From an uncultured Bradyrhizobium sp. (GTDB taxonomy: Bacteria > Pseudomonadota > Alphaproteobacteria > Rhizobiales > Xanthobacteraceae), in the NCBI RefSeq assembly GCF_936928535.1, contig NZ_CAKZHY010000165.1:1-64000 (forward strand): a stretch of 64,000 bases of DNA. The letters are read 5' to 3'. Both the position numbers and the translations under genes were made by a program. Shown here in pieces: positions 16,246 to 25,066 of the stretch; positions within the stretch are counted from its first letter, which is position 1; every line of letters starts with the position of its first letter. The notes beneath the pieces were generated by a model. The model was not told the origin of the DNA, did no database searches, and worked only from the letters and a program-made list of their open reading frames with translations.

Positions 16246-17451
16246 ATGGGAAGGCCAGGGACATGGCAGCAGGGCAGGGCGGACAATAGCGGCACGGCTC
16301 TCCCGCAGCGGCTGTTTCTGCTGCGACTGACCATCCTCGTCGCATTCTGCATCGGGTTGGTGATGTCGTCGGGACTATGGATAGGGCCGCGGTCTTATCC
16401 ACAGGTGCCGGCCTGGTCGCTGCTCCCGCCAATCGAGGGCGCCGTGGCTTTGACACTCTATGGCGCGCTGTTCGTGCTGGCGGGGCTTGCTCTGGTCTAT
16501 CCCCGCGCAAGTTGGCCGATCGCGATTTTCCTCGTCATCATGATTGCGTTCTGCCTTGCCGACCAGACGCGATGGCAGCCTTGGGTGTTTCAGTACAGCT
16601 TCCTTCTTTTGGTCGTCGGGCTCTCGGGCGGCGGCCACGCTACGCCGGTCGACGATCTCCAGACGCTCAATCTGGCCCGTCTGGTCATCGTCTTTACCTA
16701 CGTCTTCTCGGGGCTTCAGAAGATCAATCTCAACTTCATGGAGCACGAGTTTTCCTGGATCATCACGCCGATCACCAGCCTGCTTCCGGCGATGACGACG
16801 CCTCTCGATGCTCTCGGTTTTTTGGTCCCCTTCGTTCAGGTGGCGTTCGGGGTCGGTCTCTTGACCCGGCGTTTCCGTCGCGCCTCGCTGACCGCGGCTG
16901 TCGGCATGCACGTCTTCATTCTGGCCATGTTCGGTCCTCTGGGGTTGAACTGGAACGACATCGTCTGGCCATGGACCGCGGCCATGGCGGTGTTCGACGT
17001 GCTGCTGTTTTCAGGCGCGGGCGAGTTCAACTGGCGCGATATCGTCTGGAACGTGCGGGGCCTTCGTCATGGCGCGGCAGTGGCGCTGTTCGTGGTGCTG
17101 CCGGTGCTGAGCTTCTTCAATCTCTGGGATTCCTATCTTTCCTCGGCGCTCTATTCCGGCAACCTCACGGAGGCGCAGATCTATCTCAGCGATCTCGGCG
17201 CGGCCTCGACGCCGGGCACCGTCCGCCCGTACCTGGTTCATACCTCGGAGAATACCAACGTAATCAATCTCCAGCGCTGGGCGATCGAGGATCTCAACGT
17301 CACGCCCTACGCGGAAACGCGCGTTTTCAAGACCATTGCCGGAGATCTGTGCCGCGCCTTGCGCGACGGCAACCAGCTCGTGCTCGTGGTGAAGGAGCAA
17401 CGCCTGTTCTTCAGCAGCCCGGAGGTTGGCTTCCGCTGCTCGCAATTGTGA
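16246..17451 (+). CDS. Polytopic membrane protein, unknown function
   Basis: 401 residues from ATG 16246, which follows GCGGAGGGG; a TTG at 16219 is less likely. About eight hydrophobic helices span residues 25-290 (LTILVAFCIGLVMSSGLWI, LYGALFVLAGLALVY, WPIAIFLVIMIAFCLA, LVIVFTYVFSGLQKINLNF). A soluble C-terminal domain of about 120 residues ends FFSSPEVGFRCSQL. The FSGLQKINLNF stretch and overall plan recall HTTM/DoxX-type membrane proteins, but I cannot name a family. It is followed by a bidirectional terminator. Confidence 0.75.
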   Translation: MGRPGTWQQGRADNSGTALPQRLFLLRLTILVAFCIGLVMSSGLWIGPRSYPQVPAWSLLPPIEGAVALTLYGALFVLAGLALVYPRASWPIAIFLVIMIAFCLADQTRWQPWVFQYSFLLLVVGLSGGGHATPVDDLQTLNLARLVIVFTYVFSGLQKINLNFMEHEFSWIITPITSLLPAMTTPLDALGFLVPFVQVAFGVGLLTRRFRRASLTAAVGMHVFILAMFGPLGLNWNDIVWPWTAAMAVFDVLLFSGAGEFNWRDIVWNVRGLRHGAAVALFVVLPVLSFFNLWDSYLSSALYSGNLTEAQIYLSDLGAASTPGTVRPYLVHTSENTNVINLQRWAIEDLNVTPYAETRVFKTIAGDLCRALRDGNQLVLVVKEQRLFFSSPEVGFRCSQL

Positions 17452-17465
17452 GCGGCCCAAAACAA

Positions 17466-17490
17466 ATGCGGCCCCTTCAGGGGGCCGCAT
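17466..17490. terminator. Bidirectional hairpin between convergent genes
   Basis: A perfect 10-base stem, atgcggcccc (17466-17475) and ggggccgcat (17481-17490), with a 5-base loop. It sits between the stops at 17451 (plus) and 17525 (minus). A-rich sequence at 17459-17466 gives a T-run for the minus strand. Confidence 0.7.
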
Positions 17491-17524
17491 TGCATCGAAT
17501 CCGTGCTTGATTTTGGACCCCGCG

Positions 17525-18733
17525 TCAGTGCGTGACCAGTGGGCAGGCCGAGTCTGACAGCTTGCCGAATGCCTCCTCGCCGGACATGGTCTGCACCAGC
17601 TTGTAGTAGTCCCAAGGCTGCTTGGATTCCTCGGGCTTCTTTACCTGCATGATGTACATCTCATGCTCCATCAGCCCGTCGGCGCGGATCTTGCCGTTGC
17701 TGGTGAACATGTCGTCGATCTTCATCTTCTTGAGCTCGGCCATCACCTTGTCGGAATCGGTCGTGCCTGCCGCCTTGACCGCGTTGAGGTAGGTCATGGT
17801 GGCCGAATAGTAGCCCGCCTGATTCATGGTGGGCTCGCGCTTCGTCTTCTCGTAATAGCGCTTGGCGAAGGTGCGGGTCTTGTCGTTGAGGTCCCAGTAC
17901 CAGCCGGTCGTGAGATAGAGCCCCTGCGCGGTCTTGAGGCCGAGGCTGTGGATGTCGCTGATGAAGGCGAGCAACGCGGCCGGCTTCATCGTCTTGCCGA
18001 TGCCGAATTCGTCGGCGGATTTGATCGAATTAGTAAAGTCGTTGCCGGCGTTGGCGAGGCCCAGCACCTGCGCGCCCGAGTTCTGGGCCTGAAGCAGGTA
18101 GCTGGAGAAGTCGGAGGTCGAGAGCGGCACGCGCACCGCGCCGACGACCTTGCCGCCATTGGCCTCGACGACCTTCGAGGCGGCTTCCTGCAACTGCGTG
18201 CCGAAGGCATAGTCCGCCGTCAGGAAGAACCAGGTCTTGCCGCCCTGTTTCACCATGGTCTTGGCGGTACCGTTGCCGAGCGCCGTGGTGTCGTAGACGT
18301 AGTGCACGGTGTAGGGCGTGCAGTCCTTGCCGGTCAGCGATGCGCCAGCGGCACCGATCGCAATGAACGGGATCTTCTTCTCCTTGGCGACATTGTTCAT
18401 CGCCAGGCTGACGCCGGTGTTGGAGCCGCCGAGGATCATGGTGACGCCGTCGCGGTCGGCCCATTCGCGGAATTTCTGCGCACCGACATCGGGCTTGTTC
18501 TGGTGGTCCGAGACCATGAACTCGATCTTGTTGCCAAGGACGCTGCCGCCGAAATCCTCGATCGCCATCTTGGCCGCTTCGACGCCGCCAGGGCCGATCA
18601 CGTCGGCGTACAGGCCGGACATATCGTCGATATCGCCGATCACGACCTTGTTATCGGCCGCCTTCGCGGCGGTGATGGCTGTCATCGATGCGGCCAGCAG
18701 CCACGGCAGCATTCGCAGCGCAAACAATTTCAT
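17525..18733 (-). CDS. ABC transporter periplasmic substrate-binding protein (branched-chain amino acid/amide type)
   Basis: 402 residues from the ATG at 18733 after AGAGGAA; the frame runs much further upstream over the ligase gene but that is not coding. A signal peptide (MKLFALRMLPWLLAASMTAITAAKA) is followed by a Peripla_BP_6 LivK-like domain: VVIGDIDDMSGLYADVIGPGGVEAAKMAIEDFGG, ILGGSNTGVSLAMNNVAKEKKIPFIAIGAAG, WFFLTADYAFGTQLQE, NQAGYYSATMTYLNAV. No permease or ATPase gene is adjacent, so the cognate transporter lies elsewhere. Binding proteins of this class next to acyl-CoA ligases often take up aromatic or organic acids; that role here is inference. Confidence 0.9.
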   Translation of the reverse strand: MKLFALRMLPWLLAASMTAITAAKAADNKVVIGDIDDMSGLYADVIGPGGVEAAKMAIEDFGGSVLGNKIEFMVSDHQNKPDVGAQKFREWADRDGVTMILGGSNTGVSLAMNNVAKEKKIPFIAIGAAGASLTGKDCTPYTVHYVYDTTALGNGTAKTMVKQGGKTWFFLTADYAFGTQLQEAASKVVEANGGKVVGAVRVPLSTSDFSSYLLQAQNSGAQVLGLANAGNDFTNSIKSADEFGIGKTMKPAALLAFISDIHSLGLKTAQGLYLTTGWYWDLNDKTRTFAKRYYEKTKREPTMNQAGYYSATMTYLNAVKAAGTTDSDKVMAELKKMKIDDMFTSNGKIRADGLMEHEMYIMQVKKPEESKQPWDYYKLVQTMSGEEAFGKLSDSACPLVTH

Positions 18734-18827
18734 CTTGAGTGTTCCTCTTATTGGCTTGAAGTGCGGTGCGACGTTAGGGAGCTGCCAGCCCGGCTCCAAT
18801 TCGTCTTTGGTCGCGACACCACCAACG

Positions 18828-18856
18828 AAAAAGGCCCCTGCTAGGGGCAGGGGCCC
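18828..18856 (-). terminator. Rho-independent terminator after the acyl-CoA ligase gene
   Basis: A 9-base perfect stem (ggcccctgc at 18833-18841, gcaggggcc at 18847-18855, 5-base loop) is followed on the minus strand by TTTTT (aaaaa at 18828-18832). It separates the ligase from the binding-protein gene, so that gene needs its own promoter or readthrough. Confidence 0.82.
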
Positions 18857-18882
18857 GATTTCGGTGGTGCCGTCGGCGGGCT

Positions 18883-20511
18883 CTACGCCGCCGCGTTCGG
18901 GAAGCGATAGTCCTTGAACTGGTCGCGCAGCGCAGTCTTCAGGATCTTGCCGGTCGCGGTATGCGGGATGCCCTCGACGAAGGCGACATCGTCGGGCATC
19001 CACCATTTGGCGATCTTGCCGTCCATGTATTTCAGGATGTCTTCGCGTGTGGCCTGCTGGCCCTGCTTGAGCTGCACGATCAAGAGCGGGCGCTCGTCCC
19101 ATTTCGGATGGAACACGCCGATCACGGCGGCCTCCGCCACGGCCGGATGACCGACCGCGAGGTTCTCGAGGTCGATCGAGGAGATCCACTCGCCGCCGGA
19201 CTTGATCACGTCCTTGGAACGGTCAGTGATCCGCATGAAGCCGTCCTCGTCGATGGTCGCGACGTCGCCGGTGTCGAAGAAGCCCTCCTCGTCGAGGATG
19301 TTGTTGTCGAGGCGGAAATAGGCCTTCGCGACCGCGGGGCCCGACACCTTGAGGCGGCCAAAGGTCTTGCCGTCCCAGGGCAGCTCCTTGCCGGCATCGT
19401 CGGTGATCTTCATCTCGACCGCGAAGGGCGCATAGCCCTGCATCTGCAGCACGTCGAGCCGGGCCTCGCCGGTCGCGTTGTGGAACGGCGGCTTCAGGGC
19501 CGAGACGCTGCCGATCGGGCTCATCTCGGTCATGCCCCAGGCGTGGCGCACGTTCGAGCCCATGTTGAGAAAGGCCTTGATCATCGAGCGCGGCATCGCC
19601 GAGCCGCCGCAGATCACCATCTTCAGGTCCGGCAGCTTCAGATTATTGGCGGTCATGTGCTGGAGCAGCATGAGCCACACCGTCGGCACGCCAGCGGTGT
19701 GCGTCACCTTTTCGGTTGAGAGCAACTCGTAGACCGAGGCGCCGTCGAGCTTGGGCCCGGGCATGACGAGCTTGGTGCCCTGCGAGGGTGCGGAGAAGGC
19801 GATGCCCCAGCTGTTGGCATGGAACAGTGGAACCACCGGCAGCATGGTCTCGGAGGCGCTGGTGCCGAGCGCATCGACATTGTTGGCCATCAGCGCGTGC
19901 AGCACGTTGGAGCGGTGCGAATACAGCACACCCTTCGGATCGCCCGTCGTGCCCGACGTGTAGCACATTGCGGCCGCCGTGTTCTCGTCAAAGTCCTTCC
20001 ATTTGAATTTGCCGTCGGCCTCGGCGATCCAGTCCTCGTAGGCCACGACGTTCTTCAAATTGGTCTCGGGCAGATGCGCCTTGTCGGTGAGGATGACGTA
20101 CCATTCGACGCTCGGCAGCTTGTCGGCGAGCTTCTCGACGACCGGCACGAAGGTGAGGTCGACCATCACGATGCGGTCCTGCGCATGGTTGATGATCCAG
20201 GCGATCTGCTCGGGGAAAAGGCGGGGATTGACGGTATGGCAGATGGCGCCGATGCCCATGATGCCGTACCAGACTTCGAGATGGCGCCAGGTGTTCCAGG
20301 CGATCGTGGCGACGCGGTCGCCGAGCTTGATGCCGTTGCGATCCAGCATCTGCGAGACCTTGAGCGCACGCTTGTGGATTTCGGCGTAGGTGGTGCGATG
20401 GATCGGCCCCTCGACCGATCGCGTGACGACCTCCTGCTTGCCGTGAATCTTGGCGGCGTGTTCGATGATCCGGTGGCAGAGCAGGGGCCAATCTTGCATC
20501 AAACCGAGCAT
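18883..20511 (-). CDS. Long/medium-chain fatty-acyl-CoA ligase (AMP-forming)
   Basis: A 542-residue ANL-superfamily enzyme that activates a carboxylate to its CoA thioester through an acyl-adenylate. The P-loop YTSGTTGDPKG lies at 184-194. Further motifs are HAWGMTEMSPIG (A5), the FDTGDVATIDEDGFMRITDRSKDVIKSGGEWIS stretch (A7/A8 hinge), and the catalytic lysine in TATGKILKTALR near the C terminus. Start ATG 20511 follows GGAGGAACG. The binding-protein gene downstream is separated by a terminator. The exact chain-length preference cannot be read. Confidence 0.92.
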   Translation of the reverse strand: MLGLMQDWPLLCHRIIEHAAKIHGKQEVVTRSVEGPIHRTTYAEIHKRALKVSQMLDRNGIKLGDRVATIAWNTWRHLEVWYGIMGIGAICHTVNPRLFPEQIAWIINHAQDRIVMVDLTFVPVVEKLADKLPSVEWYVILTDKAHLPETNLKNVVAYEDWIAEADGKFKWKDFDENTAAAMCYTSGTTGDPKGVLYSHRSNVLHALMANNVDALGTSASETMLPVVPLFHANSWGIAFSAPSQGTKLVMPGPKLDGASVYELLSTEKVTHTAGVPTVWLMLLQHMTANNLKLPDLKMVICGGSAMPRSMIKAFLNMGSNVRHAWGMTEMSPIGSVSALKPPFHNATGEARLDVLQMQGYAPFAVEMKITDDAGKELPWDGKTFGRLKVSGPAVAKAYFRLDNNILDEEGFFDTGDVATIDEDGFMRITDRSKDVIKSGGEWISSIDLENLAVGHPAVAEAAVIGVFHPKWDERPLLIVQLKQGQQATREDILKYMDGKIAKWWMPDDVAFVEGIPHTATGKILKTALRDQFKDYRFPNAAA

Positions 20512-20576
20512 TCAGACGTTCCTCCGAGAAATCGCTGGGCGTATTACCGCTCTCAGCGCAGGGCCAAAGAATTGAC

Positions 20577-21716
20577 ATGAGTTTTAGCCTGCCGGACTTT
20601 CGCCGCAAATGGTCTTATCGCGGCAATATGTCCGCCGGCGCGGCAATGGTTACCGCTGCGCTTGGGCTATCCCTTGTACTGCCTGAGCCTGTGGATGCAC
20701 GAAACTATGCTGCACCGCTCGATATCTTCGGTTTTGGCACGCCACGGCCGCACAGGCATGTTCGGTCCACCAAGATACCGCTACCAAAGCCTCGCCCCGA
20801 GGAGGCTCCCAAAGGAACAGGCAAGGCAACCGACGAGGCCGCGCCGGAGGCCGACGACAAGGCTTCCCAGGACAAGTCGACTGCAGACAAGCCTGGCGGC
20901 AACAAGCCGGCCGAGGCTGCGCCACCTCCCGAGAAGCGGCTGTCGGCATGCCGACTTGCCCTGACCGAGGAGATCGCGGTCGCGCCGTCCATTCCTGACA
21001 TCCACGGCCCCGGCGCCTGTGGCGGCGACGATCTGGTGCGGCTGGAGGCCATTGTGCTGCCGGACCAGCGCAAGGTCGCGGTCAAGCCGGCGGCGATCCT
21101 CCGCTGCACCATGGCATCGGCGATTGCGGATTGGGTGCGCACCGACATGGTGCCGCTGGCCGCGAGCCTCGGCTCGACCATCACCGACCTCGACAATTTC
21201 GACAGTTTTGAGTGCCGCGGTCGTAACCGCGTCGTCGGCGCGATGCTGTCCGAGCATGGCAAGGCCAACGCGCTCGACGTCCGTTCGCTCAAGCTGGCCA
21301 ACGGGCAGTCGATCGCTCTGACCGACCGCACCGTGTCGCGCGATGTGCGCGAGCGCGTGCTGCATTCGGTCTGCTCGCGCTTTTCCACGGTGCTCGGCCC
21401 GGGATCGGACTGGTACCACGAGGATCACATCCACCTCGATCTGGCACAGCGGCGCAACGACTACCGGATCTGCCAATGGAACGTCTGGGATCCGTTGCCC
21501 CACGTCGCCCCCCTGCTGCCAGCCGAGCGTCCCGAGGAGGCGCCGCCACGCGAGGTCGCGGCCAAGTCGGAAGATGGCAAGTCTGATGGTACTAAATCGG
21601 AAGGCACCAAGTCGGAGGGCGCCAAGGATGGGACCGACGATCCGCAGAACCCCGCCGCGTCGGCGGACCATCCGACAGCCGGCAAGAGCAAGCCGGCAAC
21701 AAAAAAGCGCCGGTAA
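20577..21716 (+). CDS. Extensin-like C-terminal domain protein, exported
   Basis: 379 residues. A hydrophobic segment at about 22-38 (AMVTAALGLSLVLPEPVDA) acts as signal or anchor. A low-complexity Pro/Lys/Glu/Ala linker follows (about 65-118). The extensin_2-like domain (about 122-305) has SACRLALTEEIAVAPSIPDIHGPGACGGDDLV, a DNFDSFECRGRNRV Cys pair, and EDHIHLDLAQRRNDYRICQW. The tail repeats SDGTKSEGTKSEGAKDGT and is Lys-rich. Family members bind or remodel the cell wall; the activity is unproven. The gene is divergent from the acyl-CoA ligase gene with 65 bases between them. Confidence 0.78.
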   Translation: MSFSLPDFRRKWSYRGNMSAGAAMVTAALGLSLVLPEPVDARNYAAPLDIFGFGTPRPHRHVRSTKIPLPKPRPEEAPKGTGKATDEAAPEADDKASQDKSTADKPGGNKPAEAAPPPEKRLSACRLALTEEIAVAPSIPDIHGPGACGGDDLVRLEAIVLPDQRKVAVKPAAILRCTMASAIADWVRTDMVPLAASLGSTITDLDNFDSFECRGRNRVVGAMLSEHGKANALDVRSLKLANGQSIALTDRTVSRDVRERVLHSVCSRFSTVLGPGSDWYHEDHIHLDLAQRRNDYRICQWNVWDPLPHVAPLLPAERPEEAPPREVAAKSEDGKSDGTKSEGTKSEGAKDGTDDPQNPAASADHPTAGKSKPATKKRR

Positions 21717-21730
21717 AACCGGCGCCTTTC
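21701..21730. terminator. Bidirectional terminator
   Basis: An 8-base stem (gcgccggt 21707-21714, accggcgc 21718-21725, loop aaa) includes the extensin-like gene's stop codon. The aaaaaa at 21701-21706 gives a T-run on the minus strand, serving the L,D-transpeptidase gene. Confidence 0.75.
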
Positions 21731-21754
21731 GAAAACCTTCCGATCAGTCGAAGG

Positions 21755-22435
21755 TTAGTTGGGGGTCGAAACACCGCCGCCCTGAAGCGCGAGGCGCGAA
21801 TTATAGGGCGAGTCGCCATGCTTCGGCTCGAGCACCACGACGATGGTGCCGATCTTGACGCGGCTGTAGAGGTCGATCGCGTCCTCGTTGGTCATGCGGA
21901 TGCAGCCCGACGAGATCGAGGCGCCGATATATTCGGGCTGATTGGTGCCGTGAATACGGAACAGCGTGTCCTTGCCGCCCGAGTACAGGTACATCGCGCG
22001 CGAGCCCATCGGATTGTCCGGGCCAGGGGCGACATAGGTCGGAACGCCCAGACGCGAGATCTCACCCGGGGTCGGGTGCCACGCCGGCCATTCGGTCATG
22101 CTGCCGACCTTGGCGATGCCGGACCAGGCCATGGCCTCTTCGCCGACGGTGATGCCGTAACGGATCGCCTTGCCGCCATCCATCACATAATAAAGGTAAT
22201 GGTTGTCTGAATCGACCACGATCGAGCCGGGCGATTCCTTGCGATGGTAATCGACAATGGCACGACGGAACGGCTCTGCCACCGGCGTATTCTCGTACCG
22301 AATCTTGGCAAGGAGTTCCTTGTCCTTCGGCTTGAAATTCTGGGTATTGGTGGCCTCGTAATGGGTGGCCTGCATGCAGCCCGACAGCATGAAGCCGGCA
22401 GCGACAACCCCCAACATAACTTTCAGCGACGACAT
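21755..22435 (-). CDS. L,D-transpeptidase (YkuD/ErfK family) lipoprotein
   Basis: 226 residues from ATG 22435. The signal ends in FMLSGC, a lipobox with C20 as the acylation site. The YkuD domain (about 71-210) has SIVVDSDNHYLYYVMDGGKAIRYGITVGE, H162 in IHGTN and the catalytic C178 in GASISSGCIRM. It would form 3-3 peptidoglycan cross-links or attach envelope proteins. It converges on the extensin-like wall protein across a shared terminator, a loose cell-envelope grouping. A start at 22456 would add seven residues before the n-region and is less likely. Confidence 0.9.
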   Translation of the reverse strand: MSSLKVMLGVVAAGFMLSGCMQATHYEATNTQNFKPKDKELLAKIRYENTPVAEPFRRAIVDYHRKESPGSIVVDSDNHYLYYVMDGGKAIRYGITVGEEAMAWSGIAKVGSMTEWPAWHPTPGEISRLGVPTYVAPGPDNPMGSRAMYLYSGGKDTLFRIHGTNQPEYIGASISSGCIRMTNEDAIDLYSRVKIGTIVVVLEPKHGDSPYNSRLALQGGGVSTPN

Positions 22436-22773
22436 GGTTTGGTTCCAATCAAACAAATACCGCGCAGGTCCTTAAGCGTAGCACCCAAGGCCTTCGACTC
22501 CGTTGATTTCATTATCGTTGAAATCTGCCACAATTCCAGCGTTTCGGGGCTTATCCCGCGCTGCGAGACCCAACCTGTGGCTTTTTTGCCGCAAGTTTTG
22601 GGTCGCCAGGCTGGGTTTCTGGCGCGAAAAGCTCAGCTGTCGATTCCGTGCCACAGTTGGGCCATGCGGCCGCCACAAATGCAAATGCTCCGTTAATGTG
22701 GTTGTCATCATGAACTTGTCAGAATCGCGTTAAGGGCAGTCATTCTGTCGCAGGCCCTCTCCTGGAGTTGTTC
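22436..22773. other. Divergent intergenic region, no gene seen
   Basis: A 338-base gap between the L,D-transpeptidase and CorA genes. Short frames on both strands lack ribosome sites and recognisable motifs. The first 200 bases after the transpeptidase are locally less GC-rich and carry AT-rich patches suited to promoters, but I could not define -35/-10 pairs with confidence. No Mg2+ riboswitch pattern was recognised. Confidence 0.5.
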
Positions 22774-23751
22774 ATGTTTTCTGTGTTCGTTCCCACCGAC
22801 TCCTCCCTGAAGAAGGCCGTCGTCAACGATCTGGAGGCGGTGCCTGATCACGCCGTGTGGGTCGACCTGGTCAATCCGACCGCGGCCGAGGACAAGGCCG
22901 TGGAACGGCTGCTGGGGATCGCGATCCCGACCCGCGAAGACATGCAGGAGATCGAGATCTCCAGCCGCCTCTATATCGAAAATAGCGCGCGCTACATGAC
23001 CGCGACGCTGATGTGCCACTCCGACACCGACATGCCCCGGACCACGGCGGTCACCTTCATTCTCGGCGACCACCGCCTGGTCACCGTGCGCTACGACCAG
23101 CCCAAGCCTTTCGCCCTGGTCGAGAACAAGCTGGCGCGGTCCTGCACCCCTGCGATCACAGGCGAGATGGTGCTGATGGAGCTGCTGGACGCCGTGATCG
23201 ACCGCTGCGCGGACATTCTGGAACGCTGCGGCATGGAGATCGACCAGGTCAGCCACGACATCTTCGAGCCGGAGAGCGAGCGCCACGGCCACGCCAAGCA
23301 GTACTCGCAGATTCTGATCTCGATCGGTCGCAAGGGCGATTTGACCTCCAAGGTCCGTGAGAGCCTGGTCTCGATCGGCCGCGTCGTCACCTTCCTGTCG
23401 GCGGTGGTCGAGGGGGTGAAATGGTCCAAGGACATGCGCGAGCAGCTCAAGACCATGCAGCGTGACGTCGCCTCACTGACCGACCACGCCTCGTATCTCT
23501 CCAGCAAGATCACCTTCGTGCTCGACGCCATGCTCGGCGTCGTCAACCTCGAGCAGAACAACATCATCAAGCTGTTTTCGGTCATGGCTGTTGTCCTGAT
23601 GCCGCCGACGCTGATCGCCTCGATCTACGGCATGAACTTCAAGTCGATGCCGGAGCTGGAATGGACACACGGCTATCCGTTCGCGCTGGTGCTGATGGTA
23701 TTTGCCGCGATCGTCCCGTACTGGATCTTCAAGTGGAAGAAGTGGCTCTGA
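22774..23751 (+). CDS. corA: CorA-family magnesium/divalent-cation transporter
   Basis: 325 residues from ATG 22774, six bases after GGAG; a TTG at 22768 is the alternative. The N-terminal 240 residues form the cytoplasmic alpha/beta and long-helix funnel. Two C-terminal membrane helices follow (KLFSVMAVVLMPPTLIASI and FALVLMVFAAIVPYWIF) with the signature YGMNF between them and a basic end (KWKKWL). The pentamer would import Mg2+ or Co2+ through the inner membrane. No riboswitch was recognised upstream. Confidence 0.92.
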   Translation: MFSVFVPTDSSLKKAVVNDLEAVPDHAVWVDLVNPTAAEDKAVERLLGIAIPTREDMQEIEISSRLYIENSARYMTATLMCHSDTDMPRTTAVTFILGDHRLVTVRYDQPKPFALVENKLARSCTPAITGEMVLMELLDAVIDRCADILERCGMEIDQVSHDIFEPESERHGHAKQYSQILISIGRKGDLTSKVRESLVSIGRVVTFLSAVVEGVKWSKDMREQLKTMQRDVASLTDHASYLSSKITFVLDAMLGVVNLEQNNIIKLFSVMAVVLMPPTLIASIYGMNFKSMPELEWTHGYPFALVLMVFAAIVPYWIFKWKKWL

Positions 23752-23957
23752 TCCGGCGCGCGCTTTCGAAATAGTGACCGAGACCTTACGCCGGTCGTCG
23801 AGACAGGGCTGATGGTGTCGCAGAATAGAGCGTCATTGCGGCTGCGCCGTGATGTGTGTGCCGTGCCCCAATTCCTCCGGTAAAATTTGAGCATTGGGCT
23901 GAACGGTTGCGCGAAACTTGTCTGCGATAAGCAGCGGGTTAGCCGCGAGGAAGAACC

Positions 23958-24179
23958 ATGGTTGAAAAACACATAACGACGCCCCCCAACGTCATCGATC
24001 TGACGAGCTATCGTCAGGTAATGGCGAGCGGCAAGGCGCCGTCGTTGTCGGCACGCATGTGCCGGCACTGTGGTGCTCCGCTGCTCGATGGCGAGAACGA
24101 TGACGATTGCTCGACCGCATTCAACGCAGCCGCTGCTCCAAGGTTGCGCGAACGGTCGCGTCGGATTCGCCTGGACTGA
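23958..24179 (+). CDS. Small hypothetical protein with a CxxC zinc-ribbon-like knuckle
   Basis: 73 residues from ATG 23958, preceded by AGGAAGAACC. The sequence contains CRHCGAPLLDGENDDDC, one CxxC and a third Cys, like half a zinc ribbon, and a basic C terminus (RERSRRIRLD). The gene sits between a CorA gene and a convergent methyltransferase. No family recognised; the ribosome site and motif favour a real gene. Confidence 0.6.
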   Translation: MVEKHITTPPNVIDLTSYRQVMASGKAPSLSARMCRHCGAPLLDGENDDDCSTAFNAAAAPRLRERSRRIRLD

Positions 24180-24197
24180 GAAGCGGAAGGAAGGGCG

Positions 24198-24244
24198 GGC
24201 GATCCAGTCTTGCGGCGGCGTTGTCTGGATCGCCTTGCTTCCCG
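24198..24244. terminator. Possible hairpin between convergent genes
   Basis: ggcgatccag (24198-24207) pairs with ctggatcgcc (24235-24244), a perfect 10-base stem, but the loop is 27 bases and no T-run follows. It lies between stops at 24179 and 24263. Confidence 0.35.
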
Positions 24245-24262
24245 CCTTTCGCGGCAAATCCC

Positions 24263-25027
24263 CTAGCGCTTCACGACCTCGGCGGTCGAGACGATGGTCT
24301 CGGCGATGACGCCGTCGCGGGCGAACGAGGCCAGATGGGTCTCGGCATCGCGCAGCGCCGCTTCGACATTGTCGCCCAATGCCTCCGGTGAAGACGACGA
24401 GTAAGTCAGCACGCGTTGCGTCAGGTCCTGCACGCTGACCGCGTGGCTGGTCTCGACGGCGACGAGCTCGGTCGGGGCAAACGCGCTGCCGCGAAAGAAC
24501 TCTGCCAAGTTGCGATGGGTACGCGCACCTTTACCGGCTTCCTCCCAGAGCTTCTCCGGTGACCAGCGGCGGCGAATCTCGTTGTAGCGGTCAAGCCAGG
24601 GGTTGCGGCCGTCGGTGACAGAGAACGAGGCGCAGATCAGGATCGCACCGTCGCGCGCGACCAGCTCCTCGAGCCGCGCAAGTGTCGCCTCGCGGTCCAT
24701 CCAATGCAGCGCACGGCCGATCGTGACGATGTCGAACGTGCCGATGCCGAGAGGGAGCGTCTCCGCCTTGCCTTCGATCAGCGTGAGATGTCGCCCAGAT
24801 GCGGCAAGCCGCGCGGCGTCGAGCATCGCAGGTTCCGGATCGACTCCGACGACACGGCCGACATAAGGGCCGAAGCCCAGCGCCAGCAGGCCCGGTCCGG
24901 TGCCGAGATCAATGAGGCTGCTCTTTCTGGTGAGATCGAGCTGTTCTGCAACGGTGCGGAAAAACTCGCGCGGGTAAGGCGGCCGCAAATGCTCGTAAAG
25001 TGACGCCGTGCTCGCAAACCGGCCCAT
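24263..25027 (-). CDS. Class I SAM-dependent methyltransferase
   Basis: 254 residues of the Methyltransf_11/25 type. Motif I is SLIDLGTGPGLLALGFG (about 37-53), followed by GVDPEPAMLDAAR (motif II acid) and TIGRALHWMDREATLARLEEL. The start YEHLRPPYPREFF resembles UbiE/Tam-like small-molecule methyltransferases. The substrate is unknown. The SDR gene begins 40 bases upstream, so the two may be cotranscribed. Confidence 0.85.
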   Translation of the reverse strand: MGRFASTASLYEHLRPPYPREFFRTVAEQLDLTRKSSLIDLGTGPGLLALGFGPYVGRVVGVDPEPAMLDAARLAASGRHLTLIEGKAETLPLGIGTFDIVTIGRALHWMDREATLARLEELVARDGAILICASFSVTDGRNPWLDRYNEIRRRWSPEKLWEEAGKGARTHRNLAEFFRGSAFAPTELVAVETSHAVSVQDLTQRVLTYSSSSPEALGDNVEAALRDAETHLASFARDGVIAETIVSTAEVVKR

Positions 25028-25066
25028 GCGTCACCTCAATGCTTCACCCTTGGTGCTTCAGCTGGC

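Noticed and set aside
17525..19189. 554-residue binding protein reaching into the ligase gene
   Set aside because: The added residues are antisense-like reading of the ligase gene's 3' part and a terminator; the signal peptide at 18733 sets the start.
24198..24244. Strong terminator after the CxxC protein
   Set aside because: The 10-base stem is real but the loop is 27 bases and no T-run follows, so it is listed only at low confidence.
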